Notes under the pieces: generated by a model
Seen by the model: the letters and a program-made list of their open reading frames with translations, nothing else
Told to the model about the DNA's origin: nothing
Databases searched by the model: none
Assembly (NCBI RefSeq): GCF_018139145.2
Contig: NC_059480.1
Coordinates: 17,546,428-17,610,427, forward strand
Direction: 5' to 3'
DNA length: 64,000 nucleotides
Origin: Gymnogyps californianus
Lineage: Eukaryota > Chordata > Aves > Accipitriformes > Cathartidae
Shown here: positions 1-26,269 of the stretch, one piece after another
Layout: every line of letters begins with the position of its first letter
How positions within the stretch are numbered: position 1 is the stretch's first letter
Made by a program: the position numbers and the translations under genes

Positions 1-15108
<15,108 letters not shown>

Positions 15109-15352
15109 AGGCAGAGGATTCCCCAGGAGGAGGCTGTCTTGGAGGGGGGAGAAGCTGTCCAAAGGATACTTGCAACACTTTAAAAGAAAAAGGAGGAGGA
15201 AAACAAAAAAAAAAGAAGAAAAAAAATTCATCACACGATGGAGTGCCTCTAAACCCATAGTGCAGATAGGTGGAAAAAACATTAGAAATTTAAAAAAAAA
15301 AATTACAAATACACGGGTTTTATTTTTCCCAGTTATGTGAAACGAAAAGAAA

Positions 15353-15358
15353 AATAAA
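15353..15358 (+). terminator. BCL6: Candidate proximal poly(A) signal in BCL6 3' UTR
   Basis: A canonical AATAAA lies about 245 bases after the stop codon. It sits in a generally A-rich stretch, so use would need transcript evidence. It would give a much shorter UTR lacking the alternating AU block. Confidence 0.35.
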
Positions 15359-16248
15359 ATTATTCAGATCTTACTGTATATAAAACATAAAAAAATAAAA
15401 ATAGTCATTTTAAATGTCTGTGCAGTGGAGTGTTGATAAACTCTGGAGTCTAACCTTCACAGCCTTTGCCGTTTGAAGATGAGGAATGTAATGTTGATTT
15501 ATGGGAACAGATTTTTTCTTTTGTATGCAAAATGTGTGTTCTTTTAAAGAGAAAGTATGCTATTAAAGAGAGGGCTTTAACTTTTTTAACCAAAGGTGAA
15601 GGAATCTATGGCAGAGTTGTAAATATATATAGATATAAATATATAAATATATATATAAAATAAATATATATAGACCTTTAAAAAAAGCTATATTAAAAAT
15701 ATATAAAATGCATTAAAGGCTCAGTTGGACTCTGCAGGCAGAAGCCACTCTGAGAATCTTTATTATGATAGAGCACTTAAGGAGATATTTTAAAGTATTG
15801 CATCTGTACAAGTAAGAAAATATTTTGTCTAAATGCATCAGTGTATTTGTATTTTTTTGCAAGTGAAGGTTTACAATTTACAAAAAAGTGTGTATTAAAC
15901 CAACAAAGCTGCAGAAGGAATTTAAAATAATAATAAAGTGTAATTTTTTTTTTTGTTCTAGTTCTCAGTCTGTATATATGTAAAATGTGGTTTCGCACGG
16001 TGCCTTTCTTTTCAATGGAAGTTTTCAATGTATGGACTATATTGAGCTCTGTTTCTTCAAGGTACAGCCTGATGTTGCAAAAGGAGTTTTGGTGGAACTC
16101 TCTATCTGGGAATGTTTTATTTTTTTGTTTTTGGTTTGGTTTTTTTTTTTGTCTTATTTTACATGCTTGTGTTATAAACAATCTCGGGAGACAGGGTTTG
16201 GGCTGTGTCTAAACTGCATTAATGCGTTCTGTAAAATATAGCTGTACA

Positions 16249-16262
16249 AATAAAAGAATAAA
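16249..16262 (+). terminator. BCL6: Distal poly(A) signals of BCL6
   Basis: Two AATAAA hexamers (16249-16254 and 16257-16262) occur almost back to back. They are followed by TGTGA/TGATGG-type sequence, and the AU-rich UTR changes to GC-richer intergenic sequence immediately afterwards. This is the most likely main cleavage site. Confidence 0.7.
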
Positions 16263-16279
16263 ATGAAGAAAAGTGAAGT

Positions 16280-19200
16280 ATGATGGAGTGAGGGGGAATT
16301 CTTGCCTGTCATTCTCCTTAAGCACCTTGAAGGCCAGTCAGTGCCCCGGGAAGGGGCTGAGCATCCCAAGACCCTGCACGAGCTTTTGGCTTGGTGCAGC
16401 TCTACCCCTGCATTGAAGGCAGGGCTGGCTGAAGCAGCCTTTTCCAGGGTTGAATGAAGATGGTCTCTGGCATGAGGTCAGAGCAAGACTTGAGCTTGCT
16501 GCTCTGCATCCTGGTGGGGATTGTCCCACTACACCACCTCCTTGATACTTTCTGCATTTGCACTGAGTAGCCAGCAGAAATAGAGCAGAGCCTGGGAGAG
16601 ACCTTTTTCTGACCAGCCCAGGGCCGGTTCCAGATGGCCGGGTAGTTATTTATATTTCATGGAAACCGATGCAATTGCCAGAACTGCTCAGGGAAGAAGG
16701 CTGCCTGCTGCTCCTCTTGCTTTCCAGCATCTGGGGGGGTGCTGCTGGTTCGGCTGCCTTGTGCAATGGTTCGGTGGAGCAGGGTCTGTAACCCCCTCCA
16801 GGAACTCGCTGGCCGATAGCATCTCTGGGCTTCTGGCCATTGCATGCTGGCTGTGGGCCAGAGCTGAGAAAGCCCAGCTTGCGGGAGTCTCCCTGCTCTC
16901 CCCCAGTAGGGAGAGGAGACGCTTTTGTCCATTTGGGTAGCTGTGCAGAACTGGGGAGTGAAGCCACGGGGTGACCAGGCCCTTGGGAAGTGGGGATGCC
17001 TGGGGTGCATGCAAGTGCCTTGTGCTCTGTGCAAGCAACGCAGCAGCTCTTTGCTGGTGAGGGCCCACTAGTTGCAGAAAAGAAAGAGCCTCATGCAAAA
17101 AGCTGCTGTGAATTACACAGGCAGGACCAGCTGCAACCAGCGCTGGTGTGGAACCCGGCCACTGCTCAACATGGCCTGGGGTGGGGTCTGAGCCGCATGG
17201 GGCTTGTTTCATTTTTAGTTTTGTTAATTCATGGATAATTTTGGTGCAGGGCTTGGGGGGTGATTCACAGTGGGGGGACTTGGAAACACCAGCTGGAAGG
17301 GGAGGGCCTTGCTGTTTGCAGGGTCAGGAGGGGCTGCAGTAAGGAAGAGCTGGAGGTGAAGAGGAGGATGGGCTTTTTAGTGCACTCCATGGGACAGAGG
17401 TGGACGGAGACAACCAAAGCAGCCCTGCATGGGAGGGAAATGCCAAGAAGTGGGGGAGCCAATTTGCAGCGCTGCTTTGCAGGACCCTCAGCTCCTCTGG
17501 CTTGTCTCCCAGCGGACAGATCTGCTGTCACGTGAAGAAGCCACCAAAAAAGCAAGGGCTGAGCACTGAGCTGGAGCCAGCCTCTCCCTCCTCCTGCTGT
17601 TTGATTTGGCCAGGCAGGATGGCTGCCTGGCAGCCTGCAGCAAGTGCCCGCCTGCTGCAGGGCAGGCTTTTCATGGAGTGAGGTGCTCTCAGCCGCAAAA
17701 CCTCTCTTCGCGTGCATCCTCCCGGGGCAGGAGCCTCTTTCTCACCCCGCAGGCTGGGCACACCCTGCTGCTGCTCGGCAGGGCTGGGCCCAGCACGAGC
17801 CCTCACCAGCTTACTCGTGTTAGGCACAGGGTGGGAGCATTGCCTGAGCATTGGGAATAACAAAAATCTGCTTTTCCACCTTGCTCCCTTGCTTGTTTCC
17901 TCTCTCCACCTCTCCCCAGGTTTTTAATGTTTAGTAAAGCTGGTTATCCTCATGAAGGGGTTTTGACACACATACTGTCCTCATTTGACACACATACTTG
18001 GGTTTCTCCCCTCCCTGTTGGGAGCTGCCTGTCTTTGAGCTCAGTACCTCTCTGATTACTGCAGTTGTCACTTTTGGAAGGGGCTGGGCTGGGCTGACAG
18101 CCTTGCTTGCCCCAGACAAGCAGGCTGCGTAGCCACGACCTCTATTTTCCCATTGACTGGCTCAGCTGCATTTGCAAAATAAATACTGTATTTTCCTGGA
18201 TCATGGCTGCATTTCCTCCTCCTGACAGATTTTTTTTTTTAAACAATGATGTCACGGCTTTTCCAGGCAGTTCAGCTGAAGTGATAGCAATCGCTCCCTT
18301 ACTATCCACGGGGCAGAGGTCTGCAGGCGTCTGGCACAGCCAGCCCGTGCTGGTGAGCTTTCCTCAGCACGGACGGTGTTTGCAGAGGCGAGGGAGCAGT
18401 CACACACAGGGCTGCCCTACATGTGTTTTGTGACTGCGGAGCCCACAAACATTGAGCTGGTCAGGCCTGCCCGTGTCAGTACCGCTGGGTTATTTGCCCT
18501 TTGAAAACCCAGCTCCAGATACAGGGTCTGACTCTTGCCAAGCCTCAGAAGAAAGGTCACCACCAAACCGATAAACTGGCTGGTTTCCAGGAAGCTTCCC
18601 AGAACGTGTTTGAGCAGCTCTTTTGGTACGCATCTCCCCCTTCTCCCACATAAAGACCTGCACAATAGATGGGGATGTGGTTGAGTTTTCCTTTTCTTCA
18701 GATTTCTTCTGCACTGAAAAACAACCTCGCCACACTGCCAGCTCCTTCCCCATTTTAATTCTCAGCACAGGCTTTGGGAAGGCCCAGCAGAGAAATGGGG
18801 ATTCAAGTTTCCCGGGACTGAGCAGGGCTTGGGGGGGGGTGCCCACAGCGATGCTATGAACTACTGGCACCCAGCTCTTGCTGCGCTTACCAATTTATTC
18901 TCTAGTCCTTGGCCCTGGTTTTGGTGCTGAAAAACCTGTGCTGAGTAAAAATGACATTAAAATGTGGAAGGCTTAAATGCAGGCACCGAGGCTTGACTTG
19001 CCAAAACGTGGATGTGTGATCGGTGCATAGCTGGACTCAGCGGCACCGTCGGCGCTTGCTTTCTTTTGGCAGCGTCGCCTGGCCGGCTTGCCCCTGCCTG
19101 GCACAGCCCGCCGCCCCTGCCTGGCACAGCCCGCCGCTCCCGCCCGCAGCGGCCCCGGCCCCAGGCTCGGCGCGGCGGGGCCGAGCTCCGCACCGCCCCG

Positions 19201-22200
19201 GCGGGCCCGGAGGGAGGGTTCGGGGTGCTCCCCTGTATTCTGCCGGGTCTCCACGAGAGGGCAGACGAAGACGGAGTTTAAGCGAGGAGTCACCGGAATA
19301 AAGACATCGATGCCAAAAAAAAAAACCAACAACAAAAAAAAACTAGTATTGCAGCCCGATCTGGGACATCTGCTGCTGTCGGGGAAAATCTTACAACCCG
19401 GGAGAAGGTTTGCGGGCAGAAGGCAGGTGCTCGCCTGCACCTTGTCCCCGGGGCCAGCCCATCCCGTCCCCCGGTGTGGATCTGCTGTGGGGAATGATCA
19501 GCTGCAGCCTGAGCTGGCCAGGAGCAGCCTGAGAGCCGTTACGATCCCACGGGCAGGATCCTGTGTCCCTGGGATGCATGCTGCCTGTTTGTGGGGTTGG
19601 ACCCAAGTGCCCATGGCCACCTGGAGCCTCCTGGCCTGGCTGCTCTGAGAGGGGGTCAGGGTCATAGCCGGAGGGAAGGGAGGACCAAGCTCTTGCTGTG
19701 GAGCTGGTGTTTATAGAGGAGAGTTATATAGAAAGAGAAAGCAGAGCCCTGTATTATTTCATGATCACATGTGCTCACCCATCTGTATGCATCATTTCTT
19801 GCCTTGTGCTAGTAACTCCTGTACAGTCCCTAACACGGCCCCATCCATGGCTCCTAGTAGTCACTGCAGTAGTACGGGTAAATACCCTGGTACTGCTTTT
19901 AGCTCATACTGTTCACCTTCGCTTCTGCACATGTTTTTGTGCTGATCTTTCCCTTGTCTGACTTCAAGGGGGCTGCTTTCAGCCCTACAGGTGCCACAGC
20001 AGCGTCCTAGGAGGCTGAGACTGGGAATGAATCTCAGATAGCAGCAACAGAGCTCGGGCTCTTCGATAGACATAGCAAAAATTAGGTAGCAGGATCCCTC
20101 CTCTGTGAACCTCCACAGCCTGGCTCTCCTCTCACTTTGCTACCTGGAGCAGAAATCCCAGAGGTCTGTAATTCATGGACAGTCCAATTCTTTTGGATCT
20201 GTGCCCAAGTTTTACTATACAAACAGCATTTTATCCAGAAACGTCTCAGGGCTTTTGCAAGTCCATGTACAATGCTGCCACTGCCGCTCTCCGCATGGCC
20301 CATCCCAGGGACACATGGTACCATTCGGCGGGAGTTTCTCTCCCTTATTGAGCTCTTGCTTTTCGTTATCACTCAGGCAGGATCGAATGCTCTTCCTCCG
20401 CTCATCTGTATCTCCTGGGGCAGCATTGTCCCTCCACAAGCAGGAACCTGCTTTATTAGGTTTTCAGCAAGCTGCAAGAGCTGCAGGGCTGTGGCGGCTT
20501 CCTCACTGCCCCGCAGCACTGGCTGCATGTCCAGAGTCAGGACGAGGAATTTCATGGCCCCGGCTCCCAGATCACAGCTCGGCCCTACCAGGTTGAGTGC
20601 CAGAATATAAGAAAAAGGGATTTTCCCTGCTGGCAAGGTAGTGATACATGGCAAAACTGTCCTGCTCATGAAAACAGAGCTGAGAGAGTCTGGAGAGCAT
20701 TTTGTAGGTGATAGCCAGGGAGACGAGGTGCAATGAGAGCCGGGCTTGCGGCTGCGGTGACAGCAGAGGGCACGCTTTGCTGGTACAGCGCTGAGCGTGC
20801 AGCCTGTGCACACAGTCCCGGGCATTGCTGGACTGCTCTGGATCTATGGAGCAAGCTGGAAACGTGGGGGTAAGGAAGCAGTCACAGGAATTCAATGCAA
20901 TTCAATCGTCTGCAAAGCCACATGCCCCGCAGTGCTGTGGCAAAAAGAAAGGAACAGAGTCGCCTTCACCGCAGCTGAGTGGATGATGGATTTATCTGAC
21001 TGGGGAATGAGTTTAAAAAAATTCAGAGCACATTGATCCCATAGAGGAGCTGGGGGAGGTGGAACTGTTAAATCAATCTGCAACTTATTCGCCACTCCAT
21101 GCCTGTGCCAGAGTCATGAGGATGTCAGAGGTCTGCCCTTACCCCTTCCCCAGGAGCCCTCAGCAGGAGACAGTCCGAAGATGTATGGAGCAGATAGACT
21201 CCCTTTCTTCCCTCCCTCATTCCTGGTTCCTTCAGGTCAGCACAAGATGGTTTTCTGAACCAAGGCACATGTTTTCATCTTCATTTAAATGGTATTTTTC
21301 CTTTAGATTTTCCTTGAAATGAAATGTCAAAATTTTCCAGATGGAGAACATCAGAGTGATTCTCCCAAGTACTACCTGAGATCACAAAGGACTTTGGTCC
21401 ATTCAACATTTTATCCATCAACAAGGCTCAGACCTGATGGGAACTCAGTTTCTCTCCTTTAAACAGGCTGAGATATTTCTAGGGGAACATTCCCACCAAA
21501 GCCCTGGCTCTGGTCCTGCCTCCACCAGCCTCACAACCTCAGCTGAATCCCAAGAGGGGAAGAACAGCCAAGGTGGATGTCAGAGCCTTCCTGAGGCTGC
21601 TCTGGCTCAGGAGCCAAGTCATCTCCTGATGGGACACAAGACCAGAGAGCAGAAAACGAGCACACCCTTGCTTTCCTCCGGTAAGCATCTGAAATTCAGT
21701 GGGACAAATCCAAGACATTTCCCTGCAGTAACATTTTTCCTGTTGCTAGAGGACACCTGTGTAATTCCTCCAGCCTCCCCCAGGCAGCGGGGGGAGCAGG
21801 GGCACAGCCACTCAGCTCCAGTGCTGCACAGAGACATGGAGTCAGAGCCAATTTGGTCTTCCAAACCTTGTCCCCATGTGGCTGGAAGAGCCACAGTAGC
21901 CAGAGTGACCATCAAAACCAGGGATCCCTAATGTGACTGAGGGTTTGTGCTTGCCTGGAACTAGACTGTAGGGAGCAAATCTCCAACTACAGCAACATTG
22001 CTTCTAGCCTGAAGCCCTGTTGGGCATTATTGTTCTGCAGCAGGATGCCCTGCACTGGCAGAAGGTCAGGGAGGATTGGCAGGGCAGGGTTGGGTTGGAT
22101 AGATGTTAAAATGAAAAACAAAAGGTGGGTGAAGACAGAGGCTAGCAAGGAACAGCTCTGGGCTGAAAGTATTTAGTAGGGCTGGACTCATACACACAGA

Positions 22201-24270
22201 GGTGCTGCAGGTAGCTGGAGAATAGTGGAGTGCTGAGCACTCTGAGTTTGGGCAGGACATCAAGAATGGCCTCTCAAAACCCCTTAAGGACTCAAGTCTG
22301 ATATCTTCCCCCATTTTAAGCCAGCATGACCATACCAGCTTCCTAAAAACAGCCCTGCTGGCCCGCCCAGCACCCATCCATCTCAGACTGAGCTCTGCAC
22401 CTCTGCAAAATCCTATTAAATATGTCTGAGTCCTACTGGCCCCATACAAAGTTGGCAGGAAACAAGAAAGATGAGGAACTCATCAAGAAGGTTGTTCCTG
22501 CACTGTGCCAACTCCTACAGACAGACAGGTCCTAACGGTGCCAAAATGCAGCACAGTTTTCCAGCCCATGCAGCAGTCCAAGGCTGCACTCCAGCCCATT
22601 GCTATACCCTGGGAAATACGGACACTGAACTGATCCCTGTGGCACGTCAGTGCAGATCCATAGCTGTGGCATCTGCTGCCTTGGCCATTTGCCATGCCCA
22701 GGACTGGCTCTGCTTCTTTGACTGCAGGAGGAGAGAGATGCTGGTCCAGCGGCTAGCACAGGGACATGGTGGAGACAGAAGTTCTGGGAGTCATGGCCCT
22801 TGGAGCCAATCTGCTCTTTTTGGGTCCAAATCACTCCTGTTGGCCTTGGCAAAAGGCTGTGTCCTGTGCCCGAAACAAGGGAAAGTGTCTGAACTAGAGC
22901 AGAGGCTGATTCCTCTCTACCAGTTCCCCCAGAGCAACACCAGTGCTAGAAGACAGACAGGGTTCCAGGAGTGCAGGGCTTGGCCTCGTTCAGGTCAGGC
23001 AGCTGGGAAAAAGCTGGCTGTAAAAGCAACAGAAGTCACCCAACCCACAGGGTCTCCTGGGCTACAAATGAAGGCTTCTTCTCTCATGGGTGTCATTTTG
23101 CACCGTGATTTGTGGAGGTCGCAGAGGACGAAGGCTGTGTGTGACTGCAGATGTCTGCACAAAGGAAGGGAGGCACCATCCAGGGACGGCAGTCCCAGTT
23201 CAGCCCAGAGGTCTGCCTGGTCTGGAACAAGCAATCAGCACCAATTCCTCTTGCTGGACTGTAAAGCAGAGCAGGAACACCTTGGTTCATGCTCCACGCT
23301 CCCAGGTCAGCCTCAGCAAACTCAGCCAGCAGCACCAGGGCTGAGGCAGGGCGAGGCACATTAATTTGACATGAAACAAAACATCCTTTTGGAGATTTCT
23401 GGAGATCTTTGTGCAGTACTTGAGTCCTTGTCCCCACAAGCCTTTGACTTGCCTCAGCTGGAGATTGAGACGGGAGAGAGCCCCTGATACCCCTTTTCTG
23501 GGTAGTAGCAGAGCCCCTTCCTTGCACATCCTGCTCTGCTCCTGCCAGCTGGGACATAGCTGAAGAGGCCTGTCCTTCGGCATGACAGTTGCAGCAGTTT
23601 TGCCCGGTGTGGGCATCAGCCAGCTCACGGGGACAGGCTGGAGGAGTGGGGGAGACTGACCACCCCAGTGGGACAGGCACATCCCCCATGGGGCCAGCAG
23701 GACCAATGACCCTGGGATGGAGACAGAGGTCCCTGCAGGCTCAGCCAGGGACCTGCACACCCCGACCCAGGCACAGATTTGTCACTGCTTCCCCGAGCTG
23801 CAGAGCTATCGCAGAGCCGGGGCACTCTCCCGGGAGGCTGCCGGCTGCCAGCGGAGCTGCCCCGACGGCCGGTGGAGCTGGCCGGGAACGGGGGGAGGGT
23901 CTGGGCGAGACCCGGTGCCGGAGAGCTCCGCAGGGGCCGGAGAGGCAGAAAGGCCCCCCGGGGGCAGCTCAGCTTCCCCCACTCCCTGCTGGAGCCGAGG
24001 GCAAATCCGCCCTCAAGGGGACCCTTTCCAGCTCCCCCGCCTCTGCAGCCGTTTCTTACCCGACGGGGCGGGAAGCCGTGCTAGGGCGAGGGGCTTTGGC
24101 ACCGGGACTGCTGGGGGGCTTAACCCTCCGGCCATGGGGGTCAGACCCGCGGGGTGGGCGGTGCACAGCCGGGACCCCTCACCGGCGCGCCGGGGGGCTT
24201 GCGGCTGGGGAGGAGGGAGCGGACGATCAGGGTCGGGGGCTCCGGAGGGGCGGTGATTTGGGCAGAAAAC
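16280..24270. other. BCL6-SST intergenic region
   Basis: About 8 kb without a recognisable gene. In human, RTP2 lies between BCL6 and SST; no frame here shows the 3CxxC zinc-binding pattern of the RTP family. The notable contents are a CpG-dense block near 19.06-19.29 kb, a short direct repeat of TTGACACACATACT near 17.96 and 17.98 kb, and overlapping minus-strand frames near 20.1-20.9 kb of uncertain meaning. GC content climbs steeply after about 23.8 kb into the SST CpG island. Confidence 0.6.
19065..19300. other. Small orphan CpG-rich block
   Basis: Around 230 bases are dense in CpG, unlike the surrounding sequence, and include two adjacent copies of a 23-base unit containing CCTGCCTGGCACAGCCCGCC. 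An AATAAA at 19297 and two short A runs (from about 19315 and 19331) lie just beyond. No gene is recognised. It could be an unannotated promoter, for example of a non-coding RNA, or the remains of an inserted sequence. Confidence 0.4.
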
Positions 24271-24439
24271 GAGCCGGGGGCCGGGGGCAGCCGGGGGGCG
24301 GCCGGAGGGGGGGATACTCGGGGGGCACCGTGGACGCTTGGTCGATCTCGGGCAGATCGGAGCGTCCCCGGTCCCGGCCCCCCTGGTCCCGGGCAGGGAC
24401 CCACCCCCGGCGGCGTGGGGCGAGGGGGCGCCCCCGCCT

Positions 24440-24447
24440 TGACGTCA
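24440..24447 (+). promoter_or_regulatory. SST: cAMP response element (CRE) of SST
   Basis: A perfect palindromic TGACGTCA lies 12 bases upstream of the TATA box. The mammalian somatostatin CRE, the prototype CREB site, sits at -48 to -41. With a start near 24488, the spacing here is the same. Confidence 0.93.
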
Positions 24448-24458
24448 GGAGAAGGGTT

Positions 24459-24464
24459 TATAAA
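24459..24464 (+). promoter_or_regulatory. SST: TATA box of SST
   Basis: TATAAA in the context GGGTTTATAAAGGC places transcription initiation at about 24487-24490. That gives a 5' UTR of roughly 77 bases, which is GC-rich and contains no upstream ATG. Confidence 0.9.
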
Positions 24465-24565
24465 GGCGGCGGGCGGCGAGGAGATCCCCAACGCCGGAGC
24501 CGAGCCGCAGCGGAGCCGTCAGCGCCTCCCCGCCGCCGCCTCTCCGCGCCCGACCCGCCGGCGAG

Positions 24566-24703
24566 ATGCTGTCGTGCCGCCTCCAGTGCGCCCTGGCCCT
24601 GCTCTCCATCGCCCTGGCCCTCGGCACCGTCTCGGCCGCCCCCTCGGACCCGCGGCTCCGGCAGTTCCTGCAGAAGTCCCTGGCTGCCGCCGCCGGGAAG
24701 CAG
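24566..24703 (+). CDS. SST: SST exon 1, coding part
   Basis: ATG at 24566 has a purine at -3 (GCGAGATGC). The exon encodes the signal peptide and the first 22 propeptide residues, ending CAG|GTGAGA in phase 0. The following intron (24704-25740, 1,037 bases) carries a degenerate C-rich tandem repeat. Confidence 0.97.
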
Positions 24704-25953
24704 GTGAGAGCCCCGCGTCGGGGCGGCCACCCCGGGCACCCCTCCGGGTACCCCGCTGGGCACCCCGACGGCCCTGCTGCAGACTCCCGCTTCTCCGCTG
24801 CAGACCCCCGCTTCTCCTCCAGAGACCCCCCTGATTCCCCATTGCAGACCCTCTGTTTCCCCAGCAGAGCCCCTGGCACCCCTGTTGCATACCCCCAGCT
24901 TCCCTGCTTGCAGACCCCTCCAGTTCTCTGCTGGACAACCCAGTACCCTCAGTGCAGACCTCCAGTTCCTCACCAGACCTCCCCGATGTCCCCGTTTCAG
25001 ACCCCCGGTTGCTTACTGCAGACCCCGGTTCCCTGACAGATCCCCTGGTTCCCTGCCAGGGATGAGCCAGCAACAGGCTGGGCAGCTGTGGGTGGGAAGG
25101 GGAGACAACCCCCCCAGCCCAGCTGGGTGCTGGCGGGGGATGAGGAGCAGCCGCTGCCAGTGCAGGGGGCAGAGGGCAGAGCCCCTGGTGAAGCTCTCCA
25201 GGGCTTCTCCAGGGCACTGAACCAAGGCAGCTGCCCCAGTGCAGGAGGAGCATGTCCTTATCCATGCAAGGGGGCAGCCAGGGCTTGGAGGAACAAAAAG
25301 AAAAATAACCCCCAGTGAGAGGGTGACCCGACTCAGCATCCCCTGCGAGCTCCCCCAAAGACCTTTCCCGTGTCACTTTAGCAGCAGCATCACGGCATCC
25401 TCGCTGAGTCCGGCACGGTGTGCTGGAGCAGTGGGAAGGGAAGGGAAGGTGATGTGGTGCTCAGATGAGTTCATTCCCTGCCATGGCCACGACAGCGGTC
25501 TCTTCCTCACACCAGGTAGATGTCAGAGCTCTTCTGCTCCGCTTCGTTTCGTAGGTGCAGCTCCTGCGTAGCAGCTGTCGGGCTGGGCTCTTTGGAAAGC
25601 CGGGGCTCCCCTTCTCCTCCAGAGTCCTGCATGTCTCTAGTCTGGGCACAGAGGTGTCTTAGAGGGACAGAGTGGTGAGCCCCCAAAAGCCAAGGATTAA
25701 TTGTGGTCTCTCTCTCTCTGTCTTTCTCTTCTCCCCCAAGGAACTGGCCAAGTACTTTTTGGCAGAACTGCTCTCAGAGCCAAGCCAGACAGAAAATGAA
25801 GCCCTGGAGTCTGAGGACTTGTCCCGAGGGGCTGAGCAGGATGAAGTGAGACTGGAGCTGGAGCGCTCGGCTAACTCAAACCCTGCTCTGGCACCCCGGG
25901 AACGCAAAGCGGGCTGCAAGAACTTCTTCTGGAAAACTTTCACATCCTGTTAG
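24566..25953 (+). CDS. SST: Preprosomatostatin, full coding region across two exons
   Basis: Exons 24566-24703 and 25741-25953 join in phase 0 between Gln46 and Glu47, the known vertebrate intron position, to give 116 residues, the same length as human. Residues 1-24 are a hydrophobic signal peptide ending [18 protein letters not shown] (31-45) corresponds to neuronostatin. Arg88 precedes SST-28 (89-116), and Arg101-Lys102 precedes SST-14 (103-116), which is [14 protein letters not shown] with the FWKT receptor-binding core and Cys105/Cys116 for the disulfide. From family knowledge the secreted peptide inhibits growth hormone, insulin and glucagon release and acts as a neuromodulator through Gi-coupled SSTR receptors. 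The CRE/TATA promoter implies cAMP-CREB control. Confidence 0.98.
24770..25065. repeat. Degenerate C-rich minisatellite in the SST intron
   Basis: A unit of about 22-35 bases containing TGCAGACCCCC followed by a (C/G)TTC(C/T)-rich segment repeats about ten times with substitutions and length changes. Copies can be read at, for example, 24778, 24801, 24844, 24910, 24952 and 25016. The repeat begins soon after the splice donor. Period and copy number are estimates made by eye. Confidence 0.6.
25741..25953 (+). CDS. SST: SST exon 2, coding part
   Basis: The acceptor follows a long (TC)n/TTTCTCTTC pyrimidine tract ending CCCCCAAG. The exon encodes Glu47 to Cys116, containing SST-28 and SST-14, and ends with TAG at 25951-25953. 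The prosegment differs from mammals mainly at conservative acidic or polar positions. Confidence 0.98.
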
Positions 25954-26117
25954 CTTTTGAAACCCACCTCTCCTCCCCATCCATCCCTGCCTTCTTCCTA
26001 GCCCCCCGCCCTGAGCAGAACCTTCACCACAAGAGGCGAAGACTGTAAATACACAATCCACGGTTATGGTGAAATTAAACAAACAAGGAAAATTTGAGTT
26101 TGATTTCCAGTTGTTTT

Positions 26118-26240
26118 AATAAAACTTTCTGTTCCAATTGTACACGATTTGCTTGAGTTGTGATTTCTGACTAGTTCTTTAATGACATGCACTCTGCAAC
26201 TCTTTCAGATGTACTATTTTTAATTCTTTGTTGCAATAAA
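26118..26240 (+). terminator. SST: SST poly(A) signals
   Basis: Two AATAAA hexamers lie at 26118-26123 and 26235-26240, about 165 and 280 bases after the stop codon. Each is followed within 30 bases by T- or GT-rich sequence, so both could be used, giving two UTR lengths. Confidence 0.75.
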
Positions 26241-26269
26241 GTTTATGTTTCAAACGATGATGCTGAGAC

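Larger units (their letters stand above)
15109..16275 (+). other. BCL6: BCL6 3' UTR, AU-rich
   Basis: About 1.15 kb follows the stop codon before the last clustered poly(A) signals, a length similar to the mammalian BCL6 3' UTR. The sequence is strongly AU-rich. A block of alternating TATA/AAATA sequence at about 15620-15710 could form long AU hairpins or bind AU-rich-element proteins. The 3' end is inferred from the last AATAAA signals, not from a transcript. Confidence 0.75.
23800..24720. promoter_or_regulatory. SST: CpG island covering the SST promoter and first exon
   Basis: GC content and CpG density rise sharply and stay high to the first intron. Long open frames here (one of over 370 codons) follow from few A/T-containing stop codons and show no protein family. 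A cluster of G5-G7 runs lies at about 24276-24326. Confidence 0.7.

Noticed and set aside
22471..23364. 297-codon plus-strand frame in the BCL6-SST gap
   Set aside because: No domain or family was recognised, the Cys/Gln/Ser/Gly-rich composition looks non-coding, and there is no promoter or splice support. Conservation could reopen it.
23589..24707. 372-codon plus-strand frame ending in SST exon 1
   Set aside because: It lies in the CpG island, where stop codons are rare. Composition is Gly/Arg/Pro-rich with no family signal, it runs through the SST promoter, and it reads SST exon 1 in the wrong frame.
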